Below, in pieces: positions 42,953-51,250 of a stretch of DNA of 64,000 nucleotides. The DNA lies in the NCBI RefSeq assembly GCF_004959775.1, contig NZ_SJZG01000001.1, positions 372,001 to 436,000 on the forward strand, in the 5' to 3' direction. Source of the stretch: Agromyces sp. H66. GTDB lineage: Bacteria; Actinomycetota; Actinomycetes; Actinomycetales; Microbacteriaceae. Position numbers and translations under genes: made by a program. Each line of letters begins with the position of its first letter. The stretch's first letter is position 1. The notes under the pieces are model-generated. The model did no database searches, was not told the DNA's origin, and saw nothing but the letters and a program-made list of their open reading frames with translations.

Positions 42953-44220
42953 GACTGCGGTCGCTCCGGATGCTCGGGATGCCCCGCCCGCTCGGCCTCG
43001 CGGTACGCCGCCCACGGGTCGTAGTCCACCTCGAGCTCGGCCTGCGCGGGCCGCTGCGACTCGGGCACGTGCTGCAGGTTCACCCGGATGCGGTACCACA
43101 GCGAGCTCGAGCCGCGCATGCCGTCGACGAGCACGTCGGCCGGCTGGAGCAGCGGCACGACGTCGGGATGCCTCGCCTTCCAGCGCTCGAGCCCCTCGAG
43201 CGCCTCGGGCTTGGTCTTCGCGCGCGCGATCTCGATGAGCGGCATCGTGGACCGCCGGCGCCCGCTGCCGTCGGAGGACTTCGGGGGCTTCTCGGCGGGG
43301 CCGAGCTCCTCCGCGAGCCGGAGCAGCCCGTCGAGGCTGCCGACCGCATCGTCGATGCCCGCCGCGATGTCGCCGCGCTCGGCGAAGCGCTGCAGCATGG
43401 TCGGCACCGTGAACTGCTCGGGTCGGCTGCCGCGCACCTCGGCCCATTCGAGCGGCGTGGAGACCCTCGCGTCGGGGAGCGGCCGCACCGAGTAGGCGGA
43501 GGCGACGGTGCGGTCCTTGGCGTTCTGGTTGAAGTCGACGAACACGCTCTCGCCGCGCTCCTCCTTCCACCAGCGCGCCGTCGCGAGGCCGGGAGCGCGC
43601 CGTTCCACCTCGCGGGCGAGGGTCTCCGCCGCGAGGCGAACCTCGCGGTAGGTCCAGCGCGGTTCGATGCGCGCGTAGATGTGCATGCCGCGCGATCCGG
43701 AGGTCTTCGGCCAGCCGACGAGTCCGTGGTCGGTGAGCACGTCGCGCACGACCATGGCGACGTCGACGATCTGCGCCCAGTCGACGCCCGGCATGGGATC
43801 GAGGTCGACCCTGATCTCGTCGGGGTGGTCGAGGTCCTCGGCGCGCACGGGGTGCGGGTTCAGGTCGAGGCATCCGAGGTTCACGACCCAGGCGAGCCCC
43901 GCGGCATCCCGAACCACCGCCTCCTCGGCCGACGTGCCCGACGCGTAGTGCAGCGTCGCGGTCTCGAGCCACTCGGGACGGTTCTCGGGTACCCGCTTCT
44001 GGAAGAACGCCTCGGCCGCGATGCCCTTCACGAACCGCTTCAGCACCATCGGCCGACCGGCCACGTGCCGCACGGCGCCGTCGGAGACGGCGAGGTAGTA
44101 CCGCACGAGGTCGAGCTTCGTGATCCCCGGCTCGGGGAACACGACCTTGTCGGGGCTCGAGATCCGCACCTCGCGGCCGTCGACCTCCAGCATCGTGGCC
44201 TTGCTCGTCGTGGGGCTCAC
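42949..44220 (-). CDS. Stand-alone LigD polymerase/primase domain protein
   Basis: 423-residue archaeo-eukaryotic primase-fold polymerase as in the NHEJ protein LigD. The catalytic metal Asp pair is D139/D141 (RVDLDPMPGVDW), the triphosphate-binding motif is SGSRGMHIYARI (174-185), and the third Asp is D229 in ESVFVDFNQNAKDRT. There is no ligase or phosphoesterase domain, and no Ku gene in view. The C-terminal about 100 residues include an acidic tail after LLQPADVLVDG. The GTG at 44220 is favoured because TAGGGT lies 7 nt upstream on this strand (leaderless); ATG 44193 is the alternative. Confidence 0.9.
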   Translation of the reverse strand: MSPTTSKATMLEVDGREVRISSPDKVVFPEPGITKLDLVRYYLAVSDGAVRHVAGRPMVLKRFVKGIAAEAFFQKRVPENRPEWLETATLHYASGTSAEEAVVRDAAGLAWVVNLGCLDLNPHPVRAEDLDHPDEIRVDLDPMPGVDWAQIVDVAMVVRDVLTDHGLVGWPKTSGSRGMHIYARIEPRWTYREVRLAAETLAREVERRAPGLATARWWKEERGESVFVDFNQNAKDRTVASAYSVRPLPDARVSTPLEWAEVRGSRPEQFTVPTMLQRFAERGDIAAGIDDAVGSLDGLLRLAEELGPAEKPPKSSDGSGRRRSTMPLIEIARAKTKPEALEGLERWKARHPDVVPLLQPADVLVDGMRGSSSLWYRIRVNLQHVPESQRPAQAELEVDYDPWAAYREAERAGHPEHPERPQS

Positions 44221-44225
44221 GCCTT

Positions 44226-45152
44226 TCACCCTAGGACGGCCGGTGCGGATTCGGGACCCCTTGCGCCCGCGCGGCGCGCGTATCGGCGGGGTGTCTCGCC
44301 GATGACCGCGCGGAACTCGCGGCCCAGGTGCGCCTGGTCGGCGAAGCCGAGCGACGCGGCGAGTTCGGCGAGCGGCGGCGGGTCGGATTCGGCGAGCGCG
44401 GCCGCGGCCTCCTGCATGCGGTACCGGCGGATGAGCCATTTCGGCGTGAGTCCGAGCTCGTCGCGCACGAGCCGCTGCAGCGACCGCAGCCCTAGGCCGC
44501 TCGCTCGTGCCAGGTCGTCGGCGCGGAGGATCGACCGGTCGGACTCGGCGAGCTCGACCACCTCCCGCACGAGCGCGGCATCGGCGTCGAGCACGATCTC
44601 CTGCGCACCGATCCACTGCTCGAGGTAGGTGACGGCGGATGCCTCGTCGCCGATCTCCATGGCCCGACGCACGTCGGCGGCGAACGGGGCGGCGCCGTGC
44701 GCCCGAAGCTCGTGCAGGTGCACGAGGCTGCCGACGATCGATCGCATCGGAACCCCGGCGAGCCGCCGCGCGACGCCGGGCTGCAGCAGGGCGCCGAACG
44801 CCCACCCCGAGCCCTCGAGGCGCTCGTCGCTGCGACCGGGCGCCGGTCCATACAGGCCGGCGGCGTGCGCCTCGACGACGAGGTTCGCCGACGGATACTC
44901 GAGCACGCCCTGCTCGACGACGACGCCCGGCGGGAGCCGCCAGCGCGGCACCCACACGTGCCGCACCAGATGGGCGACCGCCGGGCCGACGGGGAGCCTG
45001 GAGAGGCGGACCGGCGCGTCGCCGGAGGCCGCCTGCAGGTCGGCCGCCGCGGCGTGTGGGGCGATCCCGGGTGCGCCCGGCTCGGGCGCCAGGATCCCCT
45101 TCGAGGCGGGGAGGGCCGCGCGGGCGCGCCAGTGCTCGGTGGAGGTCGGCAT
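44226..45152 (-). CDS. AraC-family transcriptional regulator
   Basis: 308-residue regulator with a C-terminal AraC double helix-turn-helix: LARASGLGLRSLQRLVRDEL and LAELAASLGFADQAHLGREFRAVIGETPRRY. The N-terminal part (DUF6597-like, PVGPAVAHLVRHVWVPRWRL) would sense an unknown effector. The ATG at 45152 has GATACT 6 nt upstream, typical of a leaderless gene. It is divergent from the SRPBCC gene by 76 bp and probably regulates it; five bp after its stop the LigD polymerase gene begins. Confidence 0.9.
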   Translation of the reverse strand: MPTSTEHWRARAALPASKGILAPEPGAPGIAPHAAAADLQAASGDAPVRLSRLPVGPAVAHLVRHVWVPRWRLPPGVVVEQGVLEYPSANLVVEAHAAGLYGPAPGRSDERLEGSGWAFGALLQPGVARRLAGVPMRSIVGSLVHLHELRAHGAAPFAADVRRAMEIGDEASAVTYLEQWIGAQEIVLDADAALVREVVELAESDRSILRADDLARASGLGLRSLQRLVRDELGLTPKWLIRRYRMQEAAAALAESDPPPLAELAASLGFADQAHLGREFRAVIGETPRRYARRAGARGPESAPAVLG

Positions 45153-45228
45153 GCGATCAGTATCGTGGGCACCACCGATGTCGCGTTTCTCCAAGACGCG
45201 CAGCACGCGGCATCCGTAGGTTCGACGC

Positions 45229-45708
45229 ATGGAGAAGGAGACGAACATGCAGGACTTCGTGATGACCATCTACATCAAGGCCGACCCGCAGGTCGTGTGG
45301 GATGCGATCACCGGCGACGAGGGCAACCGCGCCGTGATGTGGGGATCGGTGCTGCGCGGCGATCTCGTGCCGGGCGGCCACTTCGAGTACGTCGGGCCGG
45401 GCATCGGCGGCGACGAGACCGTGCACGTCTACGGCGACGTGGTGCAGGCCGACCCCGGCGACATCCTGCGGCTCATCGAGCATCCCGGTCCGCTCTATCG
45501 CGAGAACCACGCCGAGCTCTCGAGCCGCATGACCTGGCGCCTCGAGCAGGCCGCGATCGGTCTCACCAAGCTCACGTTCACGAACGACCAGTGGAGCCCG
45601 GGGCATCCGTCGCATGCCGACACCGTGGAGAGCTGGCCGATGGTGCTCTCGAGCCTGAAGTCGTGGATCGAGACGGGAGAGGCCATCCCGCCCATCGATC
45701 CCTCGTAG
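45229..45708 (+). CDS. SRPBCC (AHSA1-type) domain protein
   Basis: 159-residue hydrophobic-pocket protein of the START/AHSA1 superfamily (MTIYIKADPQVVWDAITGDEG at the N terminus, SWPMVLSSLKSWIETGE as the last helix). Members bind lipids or other small hydrophobic ligands. Two starts are credible: ATG 45229 with TAGGTT 6 nt upstream (leaderless) and ATG 45247 with AAGGAG 6 nt upstream. Divergent from the AraC regulator, a typical regulator-target arrangement. The stop is one bp from the stop of hipA. Confidence 0.85.
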   Translation: MEKETNMQDFVMTIYIKADPQVVWDAITGDEGNRAVMWGSVLRGDLVPGGHFEYVGPGIGGDETVHVYGDVVQADPGDILRLIEHPGPLYRENHAELSSRMTWRLEQAAIGLTKLTFTNDQWSPGHPSHADTVESWPMVLSSLKSWIETGEAIPPIDPS

Positions 45709-45709
45709 G

Positions 45710-46918
45710 TCAGGCGAACTCCCCGCGGCGCAGCCGGAGCTCGCGGAGGGCGCCGTTCAACGGTGAACCCTCGAAGCCGACCCCGGCGAGGTCGACGGAT
45801 GCCGCCGCGTTCAGCGCCACCGCCTCGGCCGAGCGGGCCGCACGTTCGGGCAGGCCGATGGCCGCGGCGAAGGCGTGCCAGTGCCGTGCGCGGAGGTTGC
45901 GGGTGCGGCCGTCGATGGGCAGGGCCATCGACGTGTCGCCGTACACCAGGGTGCAGAGCACGTCGTAGATCGGCGCCACCGCCCAGGTGCCCGGCCGGGT
46001 CTCGAGCACCGAGAGGTTCTTCGCGTGCAGGTCGCCGTTGCCGGTGAGCCAGGCGAACAGGAACTGCAGGTAGAGGTTGCGGGTCGCGACGAGCGGCGCC
46101 GAGGCGACGGATGCCAGTGACCGCACGACCTCCTCGGCGGGGATCGCGTACTTCGAGGCCGGCGGTACCGCGAGCACCTGGGTCGCGTCCTCGAGTGCGA
46201 GCCGATCCCACGAGCCGTCGGAGCGCGGAACCCGGTCGAAGCGTTCGACGAGCAGGCCCGTGACCTCGTTCCGGTCGTGGACCAGCGTGGAACGCTCGAC
46301 CGGCACCTTCAGCGTCTTCGCCGCCCGGAGGTGGGCCGCCTCGTTCTGCACCAGCAGGGGGTACTCCGGTGGCGACACCTTGAGGATGAATCGGCCCGCG
46401 CGGGTGGCGAGCGGCGTGCTGATCATCGACGCGCTGGCCTTGCGCTGCACGCCGGGGATCGCATGCCGGTCGATGCCCTCGACGAGCTCGGCGAAGTCCA
46501 TGGCGTCGGGTGCGGTGGCGCCGATCAGGGGCGCCGGGTCGGCCGGGGCCGTGCCCGCGACGACGACCTGCACGTCGCCGGGCACGTCCTGGCCGACGGC
46601 GAGCAGCAGGCTGAGTTCGTCGCTGGCGCTCGTCTTCACCGCGCGCTGCAGCACCGACAGGCGATGGCCCTCGGGCAGCAGCCCGGCGAAGAACGGCGGC
46701 AGGGCGCCGGCGGGCGTGACGACCTCGCGGTCGTCGACGGGGAGCGAGGTCGCGATCGGTCGCGGGTGCTCGTCGTCGCGCGCACGGTTCAGGTACTCGG
46801 GCAGGTAGCGGAACAGCGTCGACCCGTCGTCGCTCCGCTCGATGCGTGCGGCGAGGACGCCCGCCTTGTAGACGTCGGCGGCTCGGGTGAACCGCAGCCG
46901 CTCGAGGTCGTCGGTCAT
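45710..46918 (-). CDS. hipA: HipA-family serine/threonine kinase toxin
   Basis: 402-residue HipA-like kinase. The N-terminal subdomain (VYKAGVLAARIERSDDGSTLFRY) is followed by the phosphorylatable glycine-rich loop PGVQRKASASM (155-165), the ATP lysine K180 in RFILKVSPPEYP, the catalytic D296 and N301 in NGDLHAKNLSVL and the metal Asp D319 in PIYDVLCT. HipA phosphorylates a tRNA synthetase and causes dormancy. All catalytic residues are present, so it is probably active. It overlaps hipB by 4 bp (46915-46918), antitoxin first, in the usual order. Confidence 0.94.
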   Translation of the reverse strand: MTDDLERLRFTRAADVYKAGVLAARIERSDDGSTLFRYLPEYLNRARDDEHPRPIATSLPVDDREVVTPAGALPPFFAGLLPEGHRLSVLQRAVKTSASDELSLLLAVGQDVPGDVQVVVAGTAPADPAPLIGATAPDAMDFAELVEGIDRHAIPGVQRKASASMISTPLATRAGRFILKVSPPEYPLLVQNEAAHLRAAKTLKVPVERSTLVHDRNEVTGLLVERFDRVPRSDGSWDRLALEDATQVLAVPPASKYAIPAEEVVRSLASVASAPLVATRNLYLQFLFAWLTGNGDLHAKNLSVLETRPGTWAVAPIYDVLCTLVYGDTSMALPIDGRTRNLRARHWHAFAAAIGLPERAARSAEAVALNAAASVDLAGVGFEGSPLNGALRELRLRRGEFA

Positions 46919-47118
46919 CCGTCGGCCACCAGCCGCAGCCCGACGACCTCCGCCACGCGGGCGACGATGCCGAGGCTCGTCGTGCCCGTGCCCTTCTCGA
47001 TGTCGCGCACCGTGCGCGTCGAGGTGCCGGCGAGTTCGGCGAGTTGTTCCTGGGTGAGACCAGCCGACTTCCGCGCCTCGCGGATGCGCGCGCCGATGGT
47101 GCGCGATGCCTCTTCCAT
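46915..47118 (-). CDS. hipB: HipB-type Xre-family antitoxin
   Basis: 67-residue DNA-binding protein with a Cro/CI helix-turn-helix (RIREARKSAGLTQEQLAELAGTSTRTVRDIEKG). It should neutralise HipA and repress the operon. The ATG at 47118 is chosen because GGAGG lies 5 nt upstream; the ATG at 47130 would overlap operator O1. Three near-identical palindromes lie upstream, matching its expected operators. Shorter than E. coli HipB (88 residues), which has a longer C terminus. Confidence 0.92.
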   Translation of the reverse strand: MEEASRTIGARIREARKSAGLTQEQLAELAGTSTRTVRDIEKGTGTTSLGIVARVAEVVGLRLVADG

Positions 47119-47129
47119 TCGCGCCTCCA

Positions 47130-47271
47130 TTCGGCGGTATCCTGCCGAATCACCGTGGGACTGCATCCCACCGGCGCTCGCGCCATGTATTTCGGCAGGA
47201 TACTGCCGATTTCGAATGCCGGCAAGAGCAGGCCATCCGTTCGCGCGCATATTCGGCAGTATCCTGCCGAC
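47130..47271. promoter_or_regulatory. Three evenly spaced HipB operators
   Basis: O1 47130-47149 (TTCGGCGGTATCCTGCCGAA), O2 47191-47210 (TTCGGCAGGATACTGCCGAT) and O3 47252-47271 (TTCGGCAGTATCCTGCCGAC) are 16-20 bp palindromes of one pattern. Their centres are exactly 61 bp apart in both intervals, close to six helical turns. O1 adjoins the hipB start; O3 contains TATCCT (47260-47265), a possible -10 box for the rightward gene at 47316. Confidence 0.88.
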
Positions 47272-47315
47272 ACAGTCCGCGGTGGTTGCACCCCGGCGCG
47301 AGCGAAAGCAGGAAC

Positions 47316-47798
47316 ATGCGGCGCATCTTGGACCTCCGGATCATCCGGTGGGAGTTGAAGCTGCTCTACGTCATCGGCGCCCTGTTCGTCGGCTGGTTCG
47401 TCGTCGGAGCGGGGATGCGGGCGATCGGGATTCCGGACGTGGCGGTGAGTATCGTCGGCACGATCATCGAGGTGGCTGCGCTCCTCCTCGGCGCGCGGAT
47501 CTTCCGCGGTCGAGGCGAGCCGATCGCCCCGCCACGTGCGTGGTGGCGGATGACGGCGCGGCCGGCACTCAGCCGACGGCTCGGCGTGCTCTTCCTCGTG
47601 CCGGCGGTGGTCGGTCTCTTCGGCGTCGCAGCCTTTCCGCTCGAGTGGTCGCCCGGTGAGCTGGCGTCCGCGATCATGTCGGTCATCGAGTTCTCCGTGG
47701 TCGCCGCTCTCTATCTCAACTCGGCCGTCCGCCTGGGGCGGCTGCCGATGCCGCCGAAGGAGCCGAAGTTTCGACCGAAGGTGCGCCTGAAGCCGTAG
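47316..47798 (+). CDS. Four-segment membrane protein divergent from hipBA
   Basis: 160-residue protein of unknown function with four predicted membrane segments: LYVIGALFVGWFVVGAGM, VAVSIVGTIIEVAALLLGA, LGVLFLVPAVVGLFGVAAF and MSVIEFSVVAALYLNSAV. The C terminus is lysine/proline-rich. AGGA 5 nt before the ATG fixes the start. Its promoter region lies between HipB operators O2/O3 and the gene, so it is likely to be controlled together with hipBA. I do not recognise a family. Confidence 0.75.
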   Translation: MRRILDLRIIRWELKLLYVIGALFVGWFVVGAGMRAIGIPDVAVSIVGTIIEVAALLLGARIFRGRGEPIAPPRAWWRMTARPALSRRLGVLFLVPAVVGLFGVAAFPLEWSPGELASAIMSVIEFSVVAALYLNSAVRLGRLPMPPKEPKFRPKVRLKP

Positions 47799-47844
47799 CG
47801 GTGTTGTCGACGGATGCCGCCGCGTCCGTCGCTAGGATCGGCTC

Positions 47845-49755
47845 ATGTCCGACGACGCGGTGAAGCAAGCACAGGAGGCGGCCGCTGCAGCGGCCGCGGC
47901 GGCGGAAGCGCTGCAGGCGCAGGCCCAGGAGGCGATCCGCAAGGCGGAGGAGGCGGCGGCGCTCGCGCAGGCGGCACTCGACGCGCAGCAGCGGGCCGCA
48001 GAGGAGGTCGCTGAGCCTGTCGAAGCAGGCGAGACCGACGCATCCGCCCCTTCGGCGAGCTCTGGGAACGGAAGCACGGCCACCGCCGCCGGCGCTCGGC
48101 CCGCGACATCCGGCCCGCTCGACGATGCCCAGGTCTCCGCGATCCGCGACGGCTACGCGTTCGAGGCCGCGGCCCTCGAGATGGGCGCGCTCGTGAACGG
48201 CGAGGCCATGCCGGATGTCCCGGTGCGCATCCCGATCGCGATGACGAACCGGCACGGGCTCGTCGCGGGCGCCACCGGCACGGGCAAGACGCGCACGCTC
48301 CAGCTGCTCGCCGAGCAGCTCGCTGCGCACGGCGTCGCGGTGTTCGCGGCCGACATCAAGGGAGACCTCTCGGGCCTCGCGACTCCGGGTGCGGCGAGCG
48401 ACAAGCTGCTGCAACGCACCGACAGCATCGGACAGGCGTGGGGCGCGGCATCCTTCCCGGTCGAGTTCTTCTCCCTCGGCGGCATCGGTCGCGGCGTGCC
48501 GATCAGGGCGACGATCTCGGGCTTCGGCCCGCTGCTGCTCAGCAAGGTGCTCGGCCTCAACGACACGCAGGAGTCGAGCCTCGCGCTCGTCTTCCACTGG
48601 GCCGAGGACGCCGGCATGGCGCTCCTCGACCTCGAGGACCTCCGCGCCGTGCTGCAGTACCTCGTGAGCGACGAGGGCAAGGCCGAACTCGAGCACCTCG
48701 GCGGGCTCTCGAAGGCGACCGTCGGTGTCATCCTCCGCGAGCTCGTCGCGTTCGCCGAGGCCGGCGCCGACGTCTTCTTCGGCGAACTCGAGATCGACAC
48801 CGCGGAGTTCCTGCGCGTGGCGTCCGACGGCCGTGGCATCGTGAGCCTGCTCGAGGTGCCGGGCGTCGCCGACCGGCCCGCGCTGTACTCGACGTTCCTC
48901 ATGTGGTTGCTCGCCGACCTCTTCAACGACCTGCCCGAGGTCGGCGACCTCGACAAGCCCAAGCTCGTGTTCTTCTTCGACGAGGCGCACCTGCTCTTCA
49001 AGGACGCCTCGAAGGACTTCCTCGCGCAGGTCGTGCAGACCGTGCGGCTCATCCGCTCGAAGGGCGTCGGCGTCTTCTTCGTCACCCAGACCCCGAAGGA
49101 CGTGCCCGGCGACGTGCTCGCGCAGCTCGGCTCGCGCGTGCAGCACCAACTGCGCGCGTTCACGCCCGACGACGCGAAGGCGCTGCGCGCCACCGTCTCG
49201 ACGTACCCGAAGTCGGGCTACGACCTCGAGGAGACGCTCACCATGCTCGGCACGGGCGAGGCCATCATCACGGTCATGAACGAGAAGGGCGCACCCAGCC
49301 CCGTCGCCTGGACCCGGATGCGGGCACCGCAGGCGTCGATGTCGCCGAGCCCGGATGCCACGATCGAGGCTGCCGTGGCGGCATCCCCCCTGCAGGCGAA
49401 GTACGGCACGCCGATCGACCGTGAGTCGGCGCACGAACTCCTCACGGCGAAGATGAACGCCGCCGCGGCGGCCGAGAGGGCCGCTGAGGATGCCGCCGCC
49501 AAGGCGAAGGCCGATGCCGAGTTCGCGAAGCAGCAGGCCGCGATCGAGAAGCAGCGCGAGAAGGAGCGGAAGGCCGCGCAGGCCGAGTACGAGCGGCTCA
49601 TGAAACGCACCTCGGGCTCGTCGCGGTCGCGGTCGCGCAGCACGTCGACCCGTCGCGAGAAGTCGGCGCTCGAGGAGGTGCTCGGCTCTCGCACGACCCA
49701 GAAGGTGCTGACCGGGGTCCTGGAGGGCATCTTCGGCACGCGGCGCCGCCGATGA
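47845..49755 (+). CDS. HerA-like (DUF853) ATPase
   Basis: 636-residue P-loop ATPase. A coiled-coil, alanine-rich N terminus (residues 1-60) leads to the Walker A motif GATGTGKT and DIKGDLSGLA; the Walker B is KLVFFFDEAHLLF and sensor-like motifs follow in VGVFFVTQTPKDVPGDVL. A second charged coiled coil (residues about 530-600) and a basic serine/arginine tail end the protein. It matches the DUF853 proteins related to the HerA translocase/helicase family; the physiological role is unknown. TAGGAT 6 nt before the ATG indicates a leaderless mRNA. Residues AEPVEA come from a repeat copy (48011-48026). Confidence 0.9.
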   Translation: MSDDAVKQAQEAAAAAAAAAEALQAQAQEAIRKAEEAAALAQAALDAQQRAAEEVAEPVEAGETDASAPSASSGNGSTATAAGARPATSGPLDDAQVSAIRDGYAFEAAALEMGALVNGEAMPDVPVRIPIAMTNRHGLVAGATGTGKTRTLQLLAEQLAAHGVAVFAADIKGDLSGLATPGAASDKLLQRTDSIGQAWGAASFPVEFFSLGGIGRGVPIRATISGFGPLLLSKVLGLNDTQESSLALVFHWAEDAGMALLDLEDLRAVLQYLVSDEGKAELEHLGGLSKATVGVILRELVAFAEAGADVFFGELEIDTAEFLRVASDGRGIVSLLEVPGVADRPALYSTFLMWLLADLFNDLPEVGDLDKPKLVFFFDEAHLLFKDASKDFLAQVVQTVRLIRSKGVGVFFVTQTPKDVPGDVLAQLGSRVQHQLRAFTPDDAKALRATVSTYPKSGYDLEETLTMLGTGEAIITVMNEKGAPSPVAWTRMRAPQASMSPSPDATIEAAVAASPLQAKYGTPIDRESAHELLTAKMNAAAAAERAAEDAAAKAKADAEFAKQQAAIEKQREKERKAAQAEYERLMKRTSGSSRSRSRSTSTRREKSALEEVLGSRTTQKVLTGVLEGIFGTRRRR

Positions 49756-50402
49756 GCGCGCCGTTCATCCGCCCCTACCGGCCGGCCGATCGCGACGACG
49801 TGTTCGAGATCTGCCTGCGCACGGCCGCCGGCGGCGGGGACGCGACCGGGGTCTACTCCGACGACGCGCTCATGCCCGAGGTGTTCGCGCTGCCGTACCT
49901 CGAGTACGCACCCGACCTCGCGTTCGTGGTCGACGACCCTTCGACGGGCTCAGGGCCGCGCGGCAGCGGCCGGCGGGTGCTCGGCTACGTGATCGGCGTG
50001 GCAGACACGCGCGCCTTCGCCGAGTGGTGGAATCGCGAATGGGGCCCGGGCTTCCGCGAGCGGCATCCGCATCCGGGCCCGCCCACCGGGCGCAACCCGG
50101 GGTTCACCGAGGCGCAGCTGCTCGACGCCGGCGTCCACCCCGAACGCATGCTCATCGCCGAGGTCGACGAGTATCCGGCGCACCTGCACATCGACCTGCT
50201 GCCCGAGTTGCAGGGGCAGGGCTTCGGACGGCGGCTCATCGACACGTTGCGTGCTGCACTCGCCGAGCGCGGCGTGACGGCCGTGCATCTCGGCATGGAC
50301 GCGGCGAACACCGGTGCCCGGGCGTTCTACGACCGGCTGGGATTCCACGAGCTCCCGTCGAGCCGGCCCGACGCGCCGCTGCTCGGGATCGCCACGCGCT
50401 GA
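49752..50402 (+). CDS. GNAT-family N-acetyltransferase
   Basis: 216-residue acetyltransferase. The acetyl-CoA-binding motif is LLPELQGQGFGRRLIDTLRA and the C-terminal motif is AANTGARAFYDRLGFHEL. The architecture resembles YycN or glucosaminide-type GNATs with an insertion at residues 90-115. An insert (DPSTGSGPRGSGR) is encoded by a perfect copy of the dispersed CCCTTCGACGGGCTCAGGG motif. Start overlaps the HerA-like gene as ATGA, so the two are translated together. Substrate unknown. Confidence 0.88.
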   Translation: MSAPFIRPYRPADRDDVFEICLRTAAGGGDATGVYSDDALMPEVFALPYLEYAPDLAFVVDDPSTGSGPRGSGRRVLGYVIGVADTRAFAEWWNREWGPGFRERHPHPGPPTGRNPGFTEAQLLDAGVHPERMLIAEVDEYPAHLHIDLLPELQGQGFGRRLIDTLRAALAERGVTAVHLGMDAANTGARAFYDRLGFHELPSSRPDAPLLGIATR

Positions 50403-50448
50403 CGTCGCTCCGATCCCTGAGCGGGCGTGCCGCAGCGCGCCCGGCAGC

Positions 50449-51057
50449 TCAGCGGCTGAGCGACCGCCGCTCGAACCAGTAGAGGAGCTTCGGGTCGGTG
50501 CGGCGCAGCTCGGCGAGCGTGACCGGATCCGGTCGTACGATCTCCTCCACGCCGAGGATGCCGGCGACGCGGTCCATCGTCTCCGTGTCCCAGAACCGTC
50601 CGCGCATGCGGAAGACGCCCCGCCCCGCGCGATTCACCACGAAGAGCTCCTGGCTCGTGTCCAGGCTGTTGCCGCGGTAGAGCTGGATGCGCAGCACACC
50701 CGCGATGTCGCGCGCCGGGACGGTGTAGGTGCCGCCGAAGAATCCGCGTTCCACGATGCCGTAGCCGCTCAACTCCGCCTGGGTGCGCTGGTACGAGATC
50801 CATGCGGCGGCGATGAGCGCCGCCATGACGACGGCCGTCGAGGCGACGATGGGCCAACCACCGCGTGGATCGAGCAGCCACAGTTCCACCGCGAGCAGCG
50901 GGAGCACGAGCGCCACGACCGGCAGGCCGATGCTCCAGCCGAGGGTGCGACGCGGCCTCAGGGTGATGACCCTGAGGCCGGCGCCCCTTGCTGCCGTCGG
51001 CCCGGGGGAGGAGTCCCCTGCGTCCCCGCTCCTCGTGTCCATCGGTGCCGTTGACAT
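50449..51057 (-). CDS. Two-segment membrane protein with C-terminal PH-like domain
   Basis: 202-residue protein of unknown function. After a 38-residue basic, glycine-rich tail come two membrane segments (GLPVVALVLPLLAVELWLL and GWPIVASTAVVMAALIAAAW). The following part (ELSGYGIVERGFFGGTYTVPARDIAGV) has the strand pattern of bacterial PH domains, which is inference. ATG 51057 chosen; ATG 51042 is possible. Alone on its strand between the GNAT and the patatin. Confidence 0.75.
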   Translation of the reverse strand: MSTAPMDTRSGDAGDSSPGPTAARGAGLRVITLRPRRTLGWSIGLPVVALVLPLLAVELWLLDPRGGWPIVASTAVVMAALIAAAWISYQRTQAELSGYGIVERGFFGGTYTVPARDIAGVLRIQLYRGNSLDTSQELFVVNRAGRGVFRMRGRFWDTETMDRVAGILGVEEIVRPDPVTLAELRRTDPKLLYWFERRSLSR

Positions 51058-51250
51058 CTCTCATATCTTCCGCGCCCGCTCTCGGTATGCGCTATTCGGC
51101 ATTAATGAGGACATGGGGGCGGATGCCGCGGGATGCCCCGCGGTTCCGCGTGGGCGCCGCAGCCCCGACGTGGGCCCGGAGTAGCGTGGTTCGCAGCCGC
51201 GATGCCACGCCGATCCGGCGCGGCGCCGGAACGCGTGAGGAGTCGGCCCG

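Noticed and set aside
45710-47798. Anti-phage island
   Set aside because: hipBA is present, but neighbours are ordinary chromosomal genes, there are no att repeats or integrase, and base composition does not change visibly.
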